From Cryptomeria japonica (taxonomy: Eukaryota; Streptophyta; Pinopsida; Cupressales; Cupressaceae), in NCBI RefSeq assembly GCF_030272615.1, contig NC_081414.1, positions 306,409,164-306,473,163 on the forward strand: a stretch of DNA of 64,000 nt. Direction: 5' to 3'. Positions 24,259 to 36,193 of the stretch are shown here, piece after piece (within the stretch, counting starts at the first letter, position 1; each line of letters begins with the position of its first letter). The notes under the pieces were generated by a model. It was not told the DNA's origin. It saw nothing but the letters and a program-made list of their open reading frames with translations, and did no database searches. The position numbers were made by a program, and so were the translations under genes.

Positions 24259-26096
24259 GTGTACCCTCCTATGATGACATTAGTGCAAGATTTATCTAAG
24301 GTTGAGCAAGCTCATGTTGATTTGTGTGGCCTGACTCATTTGTTGAGAGTACCTGATATCCGTGTGAACCACAGGATGCTCACGGTATTGGTAGAGTGGT
24401 TTCATTCAGAGCATAACATATTTCATCTGTCAGTAGGGGAGTTGATGATAACTCCTAAGGATGTATACAAGATCCTCTGTATCCCTTTTGCAGGGGATAA
24501 GGTGGATTACGGTTCAAGGCACCTCCTAGGATTGCAGGCAGTCAAGCATGTCTTTGGGGATCTTGATATTTTGACTCATTCCATAAGTTGGGATGTACTT
24601 ATGAGTAGGTACAATGAGGATTATCCTTTGGCATGCATCCTAGTAGGATTGATAGGATGTTTTCTAATGCCGGATAGAGGGTAGCAAGGCTTCCAGTGCG
24701 GATGGGGCCGGATGTTAGAGAGGTTGATAGAGACCCCTCAGAGACTTGGTTGGGGCTCTTGTTTATTGGCCCACATGTATCGAGAGATGCAAGAGATCGT
24801 ATACAAAGATGGGTGGAGCATGGCCACTGGGTTATATATTTTGCAGGTGTGGGCTTGGGAGCACCTTCCCATGTATCAGCCAATAGTAGCAGATAGCAGA
24901 GAGCTTGGGCAGCCAATCATTTATAGGTATGCCAGATATATTACACAGCCCCATCTGGGCAAGATAGATTTATGGAGACGGTAGCTCGATGACCTGATAG
25001 CTATCGTATGGAGACCATATAGAGGTTTGGAGCCATGGGATGACTGGTGGTTAGTTCATAGGAACCTGTTTGTTACACGCCCACTGATTTGGAGGTCACA
25101 AACCATTGTGGAGCGATTCATCATTTCTTGGGTGATGAGGCAGTATGGCCGGCCTCAGGGGATCTCACAAGAGTATACAACTTATGCTTGGTATGCTGAT
25201 GAGGAGAGATAGGGATGGTCTTCACGGTTATCATATGCTTTGGTGATGCAAGAGTTGACAAGGTTACACCGCCTGAGGTGTGATTACTTGGACGATGTAG
25301 CAGATGCAGGGTATTGCCCCAATATAGAGATCATTCTCAGCAACATCCATTACCACATTTTACAAATCCAGCTGAGCATGCTCCTCATATTGAGGATGTT
25401 GAGGATGATGCCCTCGTACCAACATAGGGATAGGGCCAGAGATAGGGCTAGAGGTAGGGTCAAGCACAGGGAGCTGAGACTTTGCAATGGGGTAGTGGTG
25501 ATCCAGGTGCTAGTATTAGCAGGGTGCCAGTTGAGGGAGGACAACAAAGGGGTGAGGGTGGATCCCTAGGAGGAGTGGGTGTGAGATTGGGTGGGATGGA
25601 GGAGGTGCGAGCAGCACCTAGGTAGGTTCGGTAGTGAAGAGAGGAGCAGGGTGGAGCTAGAGGCGGAGGTGGAGATGGGGGTGGAGAGCCTGCGAGAGAG
25701 CAAGGGACAAATGTTCGACAGTCGATGAGGGCACGTCTTGCAGAGCTGCAGTCACAACTGCTAGTGGCTCAGACTCACCTGGTAGAGTGAGACTAACAGC
25801 TGGTCGAGATGAGGACTGAGTGTGATCGCCAAATCGCTGAGGTGAGGACTGAGCATGATCGTCAGATTGTAGCATTGAGAGCAGAGATAGAGCCCCTGCA
25901 ATAGGAGGTCCTTCACTAGTCTAGTAGGGCATCTTACTATGTTGCAGTGTATAGTGTTGCAGTTCCTGTTACACAGCAGGTGATACCCTACTCATAGTAC
26001 ATGGCACGGTCAGAGGGAGCACGGGTGCCTTGTCAGGATCCCAGACATCAGGCTCCTCCTCCACCACCAGGCGATGAGGGAGAGGGAGCGAGATAG
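24259..26096 (+). pseudogene. Plant-mobile-domain gene, antisense to element D
   Basis: One plus-strand frame runs from about 24259 to 25569, broken only by four TAG stops (24682, 24982, 25210, 25567), then shifts frame and ends at 26096. It shows the pattern of the plant mobile domain (aminotransferase-like PMD): FHLSVGELMITPKDVYKIL (residues about 56-74), a GLIGCFLMPD stretch, then RLGWGSCLLAHMYREM, YILQVWAWEHLPMYQP and VWRPYRG further on. The C-terminal part is Gly/Arg-rich, followed by a coiled coil near 25730-25910 (RARLAELQSQLL, RTECDRQIAEVRTEHDRQIV) and a Pro-rich tail. The start is uncertain: no ATG opens the frame upstream of 24271. PMD genes are known both as host genes and as captured passengers of gypsy and MULE elements; lying antisense between pol and 3' LTR matches the extra antisense frames reported for Tat elements. 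Function unknown. Confidence 0.85.
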
Positions 26097-27755
26097 ATGA
26101 TTTCTTTTTTTGTAGCTTGAATATATAGTTTTTTGTAGACACACCCATTTTTTGTAGCCTATGCGATTCTTGCTCCGATGGGAGTTTGTATATTTCTTTT
26201 GACATCATTTTGTACCTTGAGACTAGACATGATATATATACAAGATCCGATTTGACTTCATCATTCTTGTGTTGATTTTCTTATGAGATATCTTTTATAT
26301 GCTTTATTCTATATGTATGCATTTCTTTTCAGCATGAATGTATGAATGCAAATGATCATGGATGTCTATTTTTGTTTCTTTTCATTTGCAAATAAATGAT
26401 AATGCAAATGAGTAATGAGTAATGCAAATGAGTAATGAGTAATGCAAATGTTTATTTTTCTATGCAATAAGATGAATGCAAATAAGTATAAAATGAAATG
26501 TATGGATCTATATAAGATGCTCATGTATGCAGCTAATATCTCAATACACAAGTACTCTATTAGAGAAATGATGAAAAGAGATCACTTAGTGAAGAAATGA
26601 TGATGCTCCCTACTCTCGTTCAAAAGATAAAGAGATCATTGTTATTATAGCGAAATCACTCCAAATTCACAAAATGCAAGATGAAATGCAAGATGATATG
26701 CAAAATGAAATGCAACCTAAACCTAGTCACTGGACTTTGAAAAGCTTAATTTTCATCATTGAGCGGTTTACAATTATAGCAGGCAGAGTAGAGTTCCTAT
26801 GCAGTGTTAATGATCTTGTCCACAATGACCCTTTTTTCGTTCATATCCTTGGACAGATTTCACAAGAACCTGGATTGTACAATAAAGAAATTCCCTCAAA
26901 ATAGACAAAGAAATGATGGGAACCTCCCTGTAGCATTCAAATAAGCGGAGTCGAGGTATGTAAGGTGATTTCACCTTGATGTGAAGGCTCTTATCATAGA
27001 CACCCAGCTAATTTAGATGTTTCCAGATCATTGGAATCATTCCTTCAAGTAGAAAACAAATAAAATATTATGCCCCCTATCCTTGCTCCTCTTAGTCAAG
27101 ATAGGCTTCCTCGAGTTACTCAGAGGGATAATAATCGAAAACCAATATAAAAGACAACACACAAATTAAATTGTCATGCATAGCTAAAACTGTTTAGTGA
27201 TTGTTTTCCATTATGTTGTTTTGCTTGTTAACTCAGTGATAAAACTCTTAAGTAGTCAGGAGACAGGTAACTGACTTGGAGTGGACAACTAGGTTTCACT
27301 GACATAAGATTGACTTGGTTGATACTTCTTAGGATGTGTAATGTGCTCTATTGATTACCTAAGACTAGGACACTGATTGGTTTCAAGCCATGAAGGTTCC
27401 AACGAACTAGGATGTCACAAAAGTGACTAAAATATGTACAAGCGAAAGCAAAGATGCATGAAAGTGGAAATGCCAACGTTGCGTTGATAGATGGAGCACT
27501 TGAGTACAAGAGGTGCCTGTTTACCAGGTTTTCACCTGCTTGGTAGAGATGCATATATTTTTTTTTTACCAAGGTGCCTGTTTTCTAGGTTTTCACCAGG
27601 GCATTTTTCTCTCTTTTTTCTTCTTCTTCTTTTTTTTTTTTTTTGAATTTCTTCACGACTTTTTTTGATTTTGATGATTTCTTCAGGACTTTTTCTGATT
27701 TTTAGGATTTCTTCAGGACATTTTCTGCTATAAAAGTTGTTGGAGCAGAGAATAT
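26097..27755. other. Spacer of element D between antisense gene and pol end
   Basis: Non-coding. It contains a short tandem array near 26390-26450 (units of GAGTAATGAGTAATGCAAAT), GATATGCAAAATGAAATGC repeats near 26675-26715, and a T-rich array at about 27600-27730 built on TTTCTTCAGGACTTTTTCTGA. The phrase GGTGCCTGTTTTCTAGGTTT near 27572 recurs in similar form near 63270-63340. Open frames here are short and without features. Confidence 0.55.
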
Positions 27756-30443
27756 TTAGGTGAAGAATTTCTTCAAATGGATGGTGTTAATCGGTTCACA
27801 GAGCTGTTCTCCTTCTAATGTTGAAAGTTGATAAGCACCAGAGCTAAAAGCTGCAGTAATCATATAGGGACCCAGCCAGTTGGGTTCAAACTTCCCTTTG
27901 TTATCTCGAAACTATTGATTTTTAGGATTCTCTCTTAGAACTAAGTCACCAACTTGAAATTCTTGGTGTCAAAATTTCTTATTATATCCTCTGGACATTC
28001 TCTTTTGATACACTTTGAGATGATCAGATACCACTTGTTGATGCTCATCCAGCAATTCGAGCTCTTGCAATCTAGATATTCTATAGTCTTCATCAGTAAC
28101 AAGAACTTGCAAGGAAACTCTTAGAGATGGTATTTCTACTTCAATAGGTAATACTGCTTCGGACCCATACACCAAAGAAAAAGGTGTAGCCCTAGTAGGT
28201 GTTCTGATACTTGTTCTATAAGCCCATAGTGCAGGATTGAGTTACAGATGCCAATCCTTCCCAGATTTGTTCACTATTCTATGCAAGATAGTCAGTAGGT
28301 TTTTGTTAGATGCCTCTTCTTGTCCATTAGCTTGAGGGTAATATACTGAGGACCAGTGTTGTTTGATTTTAAACTTCTCACAAAGTTCATCTAGATCTTT
28401 GTTCTTAAATTGCCCTCCATTGTCCATTATAATTGATGAAGGTATACCATACCTGCAAATGATATAATTAAGAATAAAGAGAGCTACTTGTTTTTTAGTT
28501 GCCTTGATGAGTGGAACCGCTTCTACCCACTTAGTGAAGTACTCATTGGCAGTGATAACAAATTTATGTCCATTAGATGATGCAGGATATATTTGGTCTA
28601 TCAGATTGAACGCCCACTGTTGGAAGGGCCAGTGTGTCACAAAGGGTAGGAGATCCCTTGCTAGAGAGTGTATAAGGTGCCCATGTAACTTACACTATTC
28701 ACAGGTTTTAGCAAATTTTATAGCTTCCTTCTCCATGTCTAGCTAGTAGTAGCCAACCCTTAGTAGTTTGTGTGCTAAAGTTAGACCGTTCGAATGAGAT
28801 CCACAAACACCTTCATGAACTTTGGATAATGTGCATTGGGAATCCTCAGTTTCTAGACATCTAAGCAAAGTATTATCTAAACCTCACCTGAATAGGTTGT
28901 TAGCAATGAAGACATACCATGATGCATTTCAGATTAGGTTCCTTTTTTCATTTCAGGAAAGATTAGCAGGGATGACTTGGTCACGCAGGTAAGAGAAAAT
29001 ATGGCTATAACGAGATGAGTTATGTCCATTAATAGAACAGACTACCTGGGACTCGGGAGAATCATAGGTAGGGTAATATAACTCTTCCACCAGGAATTCA
29101 AAGTGAAAATTAGACTCCTGTAGCTGTGGTATAGATGCCAAAGTAGCCATTGCATCCGCTGCTCTATTTGTTGTTATGGGGATCTACTGAAATGTTACGG
29201 TGGTAAAATATTTCTTGAGGTCATCCACCATCCTCTTGTAAGGCATTAGTTTCTCATCTCTCATCTGATATAGATCATTGATCTGGTTGATAATGAGTTG
29301 AGAATCTCCATAGATGTGTAATTCCACGATCTTCCACTCGATGGCCAGCTTGATCCCATTCACCAAAGCTTCATATTCTACAATGTTGTTTGTGCAAGGG
29401 AAGATAATCTTGTAAGCTTTTGGAATTGAGTATTTTTGGGGAGTAATAAATAGTATCCCGACACCAGAACCATGTTGAGTGAAAGACCCATCAAAGAACA
29501 TCTTCCATGATTGTTCAGTAAGGTGCATGATTGATTCATCTAGGAATTCTATATGCAGAGGTTGACCATCTTCCAGTGGGGCTTCGACAAGTTGGTCTGC
29601 AATAACCCATCCTTTGATGGTTGTACGTTCCACATATTCATTGTCAAATTCTGTAAGGACCATGACCCATTTGGCTAGTCTTCTTGTAAGTGTTGCTTTA
29701 CTGAGAAGATATTTGAGTGGATCAATCTTGGCTACCAACTTAATAGAGTGTGCCAACATATAATGCCTTAATTTTTGAGATGCAAAGACCAAAGCTAAGC
29801 ATGCTTTCTCTATTACAGTATAATTCATTTCATATGACACCAATGTTCTACCAATGTAATAGATAGCTCGTTCCTTTTTATTGTCATCCTGTTGTGCTAG
29901 AAGTGCCCCCAGTGAAGTATCCGTGGCTGATATTTACAGGATCAGTGGCTTACCTTGAATCGGTGGCATTAATATGGGTGGATTTGAAAGATATTCTTTG
30001 ATTTTCTGTAAATTTCATTCACAATCTTCATCTTAGTTGTATTGAATCCCTTTCCTTAATACCTCTGTGAAGGGTTGAGCTTTCTCAACAAGCTGAGATA
30101 TTAAATGCCTTATGGACTGAAGATGGCCTTGTAGACTTCTCATCTAATTGATATTATTTGGTGGAGGCATTTCCATTATAGCTTGGACCTTTTTAGGGTC
30201 AACCTCAATTCCTTTTCTGGATATTATGTACCCAAGCAATTTTCCTGATGTTACCCCAAATGCACATTTCTTTGGATTTAAGCAGAGCTTGAAACTTTCC
30301 ATTTGATCTAATATGAGGCCTAGCTCTTCAATGTGTGTAGATCTCTTCATAGTCTTTACTAGGGTGTCATCAACATAATCTTCCATGTTTTTATGCATCA
30401 TATCATGGAAAATAGTGGTTACTGCTCTTTTGTAAGTTGCTTC
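27756..30443 (-). pseudogene. Gypsy pol of element D, second part: RT end, RNase H, second RNase H, integrase
   Basis: Minus-strand frame resumes at the TSD at 30443. It gives ATYKRAVTTIFHDMMHKNME then DYVDD, the RT catalytic motif, near 30370. RNase H linked to RT covers about 29850-29600 (YTVIEKACLALVFASQKLRH). A second, archaeal-type RNase H follows at about 29470-29190: MFFDGSFTQHGSGVGIL, NNIVEYEALVNGIKLAIEW, YGDSQLIINQ. Two RNase H domains mark the Tat lineage. Integrase runs about 28950-27756; core residues include IIMDNGGQF near 28430 and YPQANGQEEASNKNLL near 28330. In the first Asp position I read Asn (WAFNLID near 28610). The C-terminal end INTIHLKKFF stops at 27756. Multiple stops separate the blocks. 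Confidence 0.93.
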
Positions 30444-31222
30444 TGTTGGCATATGCACACTCCAATGAGACATTGTATGTGATTGAAGGTTTTGTCATTG
30501 ATGGCAACCTTGCAATCCTATGGCACCGACAAAGGCATTATACTGGCATCAACATATCACACTCTATATTGACAATCAGGACACTGACACCGGCACCGAC
30601 ACAGAGGCTGATTGGATTTTTGTTATATTATATTTTGTTTATTATTGAAAAACTTTGTAAGCCGACCTTGAAAATTGTAAAATGACTCTTATATATAAAA
30701 GAGATCATTGTAGAAATTTGATATAAGAGATGTAAGTAGTAAGGAAAAATATTAGGCAAACCTATTATGCGAAATATAGGTTAAGAGGCTTATGTAAGCA
30801 GCAGAGTAGCAACCGGTACTGAATCTGGCATTGAAGATGCTATTGTAAAGTAGTACAAGATATTGGAGTTGTATAATCCTCATTGTAAGTTAGTGAGACT
30901 TCCCATTGAGCAGTGAGCTCTAGGCAGTTGGCCTTCCTACATGTGCAGGCCCCTATTGTAAGTAATATTCTCTTATTGGCCAGTGAGTGAATATTGTGGG
31001 TCACAAATCCCACCGAGGTTTTTCCCACACTGGGTTTCCTCATTAAATCCTTGTGTTATGGTGTTTTTTTCATGTGGATGTTCTTGATTTTGTTTATTGC
31101 ATTATTTATTGCATATCGGTACACTGTTATATTATGTTCTGCGTGTTTTAAGTTAAGAAATTCTATATACCAGTTAGATACTGATTCACCCCCCCCTCTC
31201 AGTATCTGTGGGATTCCTAACA
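30444..31222 (+). repeat. 5' LTR of element E
   Basis: From TGTTGGCATATGCACACTCC to GGGATTCCTAACA. TATA box TTATATATAAAAGAG at about 30689, with the same sequence in the right LTR. The right LTR differs by a number of substitutions and has an extra block near 36350-36380 (GAAAGGAAGTATACCAGCAT), so the pair has diverged but is easily aligned. Confidence 0.95.
30688..30703 (+). promoter_or_regulatory. TATA box in the 5' LTR of element E
   Basis: CTTATATATAAAAGAG, kept unchanged in the 3' LTR at about 36462-36477. Its place in the middle of the LTR fits the U3/R border, so transcription would start some 30 bases to the right. Confidence 0.7.
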
Positions 31223-31238
31223 ATTGGTATCAGAGCCT
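31223..31238 (+). other. Primer-binding site of element E
   Basis: ATTGGTATCAGAGCCT directly follows the LTR. TGGTATCAGAGC is the standard initiator tRNA-Met site, still perfect here, which ties E to the Copia side despite its lack of pol. Confidence 0.93.
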
Positions 31239-31292
31239 GGTCCTCTATTTCAGAAGCCTAACAGCTTGAGGAAGATCTTGACACCGGTAAAG

Positions 31293-32505
31293 ATGGAAAA
31301 TCTGATGAAGCAATTGGAAGGAGCTCTTATAAACTATGATGTAGAAAAATTGAAAAATATCAAACTAGAAGATGATTTAAGGGCAGCTCAGGATATCATT
31401 CAGGCACTTCAAGAAAATTTTACTATTGCAAGAAATAAGAGAAGAGAACTTTGTGAAAAATTACAAAATGAGAATGATGAAAAGAAATCACTTAATGATA
31501 TGATAAGCAAGTTGAAACAAGAAAACATGACAAAAAAGAATGAGATGCAGGATATGACTATGAGATTTTGCAAAGAGATTGAGGATAGGAAGAAGAATGA
31601 AGAAGAATTGACTAGAAGACTAAGTGATGCAAGAAATGAGAATACAAGACTTAGCTATGAAAATGACATGTTGAAGATAGATCTGATGCATACTCAGAAT
31701 GATTCAAATGAACTGATGAGACAAAAAGAAGTCTTAGAAAGAGAACTAGAAATTGCAAATCAACATAAAAAAAATTCAAGAAAAGTTTAGAGGAACTTGG
31801 CACCTTGCTGAAGAATCAAAAACCTAAAGGTGACACTTCTGGAATTGGCTTTGAAGTTGGTGGAAGCTTCGGTACTGCAAATACTCAGGATCACAGCAAA
31901 CTGGTAAGACAACCTAATGCTTATAAATTCAATGGAAAATGCTTTAACTGTAATAAGTATGGTCATAGAGAAAATGAATGTAGATCTAGAAATTATCAGA
32001 ATATCAACACACCCACCGATCAATGTTCTAAATGCAACAAAGTAGGTCACAATTCTAAAAACTACAGAATGAATGTGAGATGTTATATTTGTGGAAGATT
32101 TGGACATTTATCTAATCAATGCAGAACACAAACCGGCATAGGTTATGGAAAAGCTATTCAGAAAAATAATGTAACTTGTTATGCATGTAACAAGATTAGG
32201 CATATTGCTAAATTCTGTAGAAAGGAACACCAGTAGACAACAAAAGTTCTAGCTTGAAAGGTAAAGAAAAAGTTGAAGAGGTTAAGCAAGAATTCTCTAA
32301 ACAATGGATTAGAAAAGCTGATCTAAATATTGGGAATACTCCTCCACCGGTAGAACAAACCAATGCTTCACCAGTAGAATAGAGTGATGCTTCATCGGAA
32401 GGATAGAGCAGTGCTCCACCGATAGGAAGTTCTTCATCTAATTATTCCCTTGGTTAGAGATAAGAAGTTGAAAATTACTTATTACCAGCAAACAATGTTA
32501 AGTGA
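31293..32505 (+). pseudogene. Element E first frame: coiled coil plus three zinc knuckles (Gag-tail-like)
   Basis: An ATG at 31293 (MENLMKQLEGALINYD) opens about 165 codons of almost pure heptad-type, Lys/Glu/Asn-rich coiled coil. The frame shifts at an eight-A run (31767-31774) and continues as LEELGTLLKNQKPK. Three or four CCHC-type knuckles follow: CFNCNKYGHRENEC, CSKCNKVGHNSKN-Y (last Cys lost), CYICGRFGHLSNQC and CYACNKIRHIAKFC (Gly-His altered). After another shift near 32225 it ends in a Ser/Pro-rich tail near 32505. The capsid half found in Copia Gag is absent. The order coiled coil then several knuckles is the same as the second half of the Gag of Copia element 1 at about 2960-1930, so this is probably a shortened Gag that binds RNA and joins particles made by a relative. 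Confidence 0.8.
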
Positions 32506-32697
32506 ATACTTAACCAGCATGCAATTAATGTGGTAGATGGCAAAAAGATACTATAAATCAAGGTTTTGGCTCCATTTCATTTCACCGAGATTTCAAACTT
32601 ACGAAGAGCGTGAAGATTCTAAGCTAAGACATTTCAAGAATGAAGCAAGAACACTCCAAGTAATCATCCATCCTAAGGCAGTAAAAGGTATTTAATC

Positions 32698-35600
32698 ATG
32701 ACATCCACCTCTGCAATTGAATATATAGAAAACCCTATTGTTGTTGAAGTGATAAAAAGACCTAGGCCCGTATTTCAGTTAGTTCCCGAGGTAGCAAATA
32801 AAGATGATACTTTAGGTGCTTTTTCTCAAATTCCTAAGGGAGTTGTTTATGCTGAAGACCCTAGAATGTACATCCACTGCAACATTGAGGAACTAGGAGA
32901 TGAAGAAATTAAGACTATGTTTAAAACTGTGATATGTGATAAAACTGGCAATGTAAAAGATGAACACAAGATCATTGAGACCCTAGGATTTACAGAGATC
33001 CTTAGCATTCCTAAATTTCCCAAGGATGTGATTAGGATAGTCTTAAGCAGGGTACATGGTGAGTTTTTCTGGTTAGATGCAGTCCACAAAATCACCAAGG
33101 AAGCTATGAAAGCTGTCACAAGGTTACCGACCACCAGTAAAAGACCAGATAAAACCAAGAAGGTATCCAATGACCTAGTTACAAACCTAACTGGTGCAAA
33201 ATTCAACAAGAGGTCCCTAAGAGTTAATGATGTAAGAGACATTAATGTGAGATTTATCAGCATGATATTAGGATATAAAGCTACTCATGCAAATAGACTC
33301 AATTTAGTTTCAAGTTTATGCATTAAGAGTGCTTATGATATGGTCACAAATAATGCAAAAATTGATGTATTTGAGTGGTTAAAAGATGAATTAATTGACA
33401 ACCTTGGAAAGGTCAAGAAGGACAAGAAAGGAACTTTCAAGTTTGGATATCTGTTAGTATGTCTGATGCTACATATAACAAAGCAGGTTCCTGGTATAGG
33501 CTACAAAGAACTTGGATATGATATACCGGTAGGCAAACAGTTAATAGAACTATTCAATAACATGGGAGAAAACAAGAAAAACAATATTCATGACTTCTTT
33601 CAAGCATTAAAGGCCAAAATGAAGAAAAGAATAAGGTTATCACAAAAGATTGTCAACAAATACAAAGATGAAATATGCTTTGTCATCAAGAAAGATGAAA
33701 TCTGGATGGAAGCAATCATCCCTAGGATAGTTTGGGTAACCAAGATGGGCTATGAAATAGATGATCACATAGTTGAAACATATGCTAAAGCACTTTTGGA
33801 AGCCCCCAAAGAACCTAAGGAAGAAGTATTTGGTAGTGCAAAAACCATTGAAAGCCAAATACAATCAAAGAAAAGAGTGAAAAAGGTTGAGGCAGTTGTA
33901 AGGAAAGGTTCCAGACAAGCAAAAGACATCAAAGAAGATGTATTGAAGAAAACTGGTATAACAGAGGATGAGTTAGCAGCTCCACAACCTGAAACTCACC
34001 TATCACTGGTAGGTACTTCTTTAGGGAGTGACATGCTTGCAACTTTCAAAAGAGTTGTAAGGAAAAGAGATCCCTCACTAGCAACCATACCCTCACCCAA
34101 GAGGACAAGACAAAAACAACAAGCAGTGAGATCTCCGGTAAGAAAGGCCACACCAAAGAAGAAACTGACACCCAAGAAGAAGAAGAGGACAAACAAAGAC
34201 TTTGCCCCTCTTGATATACTGCTGAATGAAATCATAAAGGAAGGTAAATTGAAGAATATAGAGAAAATATATGACACTCTAACAGCTAATGAAAAAGAGC
34301 AAGTTGAAAATAGTGTTATATTACATATGGATATGTATAAGAAATTTTTGATGGAAGTAGTCAATGAAATTCTAGATGAGCTATTTAAAAGACTAGAAGC
34401 AAGAAGACAAGCAGTAATAGAACTAGATAAGAAAATAAAGATTGAAAAGATACTTGTTGTTTATCCAGTAAACTCACCCAAAGAAATTGATGACCTAATT
34501 GTTCAAGCCAACTGGTCAGTATTTTCTACTGCACACTGGCACATTGCTTTAATGGTTGGAAGAATTAATTAGTTGACTGAGGAGATAGAAAATGGATGGG
34601 ACATATTCCTAGTTGAGAAAGAAAAACAAGAAGAGTACAGGAACCCCAAACCCATAAAATTTTATCAGAAAGATAGAGACAAGGGTAAAGGTAAATTTGG
34701 TGGACCACCTAGTATCAAGGTTAGAGACAACTTACCCCCACCTCCTTTAATTACTCCATTGGTAAAAACAACAACTATAGAAGATCAACTGGTAGCTGAG
34801 AGTATGGATGTAGAGGATAATACTCCTAATCCTAAAGTTTTATATACTGTGGAGGTTGATACTCAAAAGATCAACATAGTGGTAGACAAAGATACAACTG
34901 ATAAGACTAATATGGCTAGTGAGCCTTTGATAGCTGAGGAAACTGATAACACACAAGAGAAACCGACAGAAGACAAAGATCAAAAGGTAGAGACTCAGAC
35001 TCAGACTGAGGCAATGCAATAAACATAGGAACAAATAGAGAAAAAGGCTCTGGAATAGGAATAACAACAACATGAACATGTACATAAGAAAACAGTACCA
35101 CCGGCAACTAGTGAAGTAAAAAAACCATTGCTTAAAGAAATGCAAACACAAATAGACCTACCAGAGGTCGATACAAGCTTGGCAACTTCCATCGATACTC
35201 ATATTGTTGAGTCATCATTAGGCTACAAATCAACTAATTTGACTGAGGTACTATTAGACTCAATCAAGAAAATAATTAACTGTAGCTCACAAGCTTACAA
35301 AGCAATTGATGATACCATACCAATTTTGAAGGTAATTTCTTCCAACTGTAATATAGACAATAAAGATTCTTTAGGACAACTTGATACACTGTGTAAATAT
35401 ATCTCAGAAAACATTGAGAAAATAAAAGAAGAGTCATTGAAGGATAAAGTAGAAGTTGAAAAATAGAAATTCTTTGATAAGCAAATAAAGAAGTGTAATA
35501 GAGATTTTGACACACTTCTACCAGAATTATGTAATTTATTGAAAGAGTACAAAAATTTGTACAAAGATACCTGTAAAGCAAACTTTTTGACTATAGATAT

Positions 35601-35993
35601 AGACAAGAAAATGAGCAAGGTATAGGATGAGATCAATAAACTTGCAGATAGTTTTGTCAACTCACTTGATACACTATCAGTTTTTGAGGAGAAGATAACA
35701 AATTTTGAAGAAGAATTACTTAAATTGGAAAGAGAGAAAGAAAAGATAGTGAATAAGGGAAAAGATTTGAGATCAAACTAGGTCCAAGATTGGACTATCT
35801 AGCATCACTATGGAAGGAAGTATCTGAGGTACTAATACAGGGAAATAAAACACCACTAGAGCATTTGCAGCATCTCACCGGTACAGTGAAGAGAACAGAA
35901 ACAACAATAAAGGATATCAAAATGTTTATGGACAGTATAAAATTGATTTTGGGAGATCTTTTTCAAATTGTAACTACCCAGTTACAAGGTTAA
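32698..35993 (+). pseudogene. Element E second frame: unassigned protein of about 1,100 codons
   Basis: Starts MTSTSAIEYIENPIVVEVIK at 32698. It is open for 624 codons to a TAG at 34570, and stays in the same frame with stops at 35020, 35026, 35056, 35062, 35464 and 35623 (all TAG or TAA). One frame change near 35770 leads to a last stop at 35993. Residues about 1-370 look globular and helical (EFFWLDAVHKITKEAMKAV, FEWLKDELIDNLGKV, FGYLLVCLMLHITKQVPG). Residues about 380-510 are very basic, with NLS-like runs (PKRTRQKQQ, TPKKKLTPKKKKR). An acidic Thr-rich stretch follows and then a coiled coil to the end (about 35130-35990). No protease, RT, integrase or RNase H motif is present. The N-terminal part recalls the putative plant transposon protein family (PF20167-like), but that is only an impression. 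Role unknown; nuclear DNA/RNA binding is an inference from the basic region. Confidence 0.85.
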
Positions 35994-36193
35994 AACTACA
36001 AACTCTACTAACATCTTGACAACCTTTGTCATTGCTACTAAAGGGGGAGTAGTAGGATGAGAAAATTTAAATCACAGGAATCATATGCTCAGGGGGAGCT
36101 CACACATTTTTGGTAACATTTTTGGACTTCACATTTTTTGGATCATTTTTGAAATTTGTCATGAGTGTTGCCATCAATGCCAAAGTGAGAGAT
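35994..36193 (+). other. 3' untranslated region and polypurine tract of element E
   Basis: Holds AAAGGGGGAGTAGTAGG near 36041, CAGGGGGAGCTCAC near 36089 and the tract GCCAAAGTGAGAGAT directly before the LTR. The repeated purine runs may act as extra plus-strand primers. No coding signal. Confidence 0.7.

Noticed and set aside
31767-31774. A8 run at which the E first frame shifts, considered as a programmed frameshift
   Set aside because: The shift sits in a homopolymer, there is no clear downstream structure, and the element has other unprogrammed breaks. Decay or a sequencing slip is simpler.
32847-33263. Minus-strand open frame of 138 codons
   Set aside because: Exact shadow of the long plus-strand frame of element E, whose codon-level continuity is far stronger.
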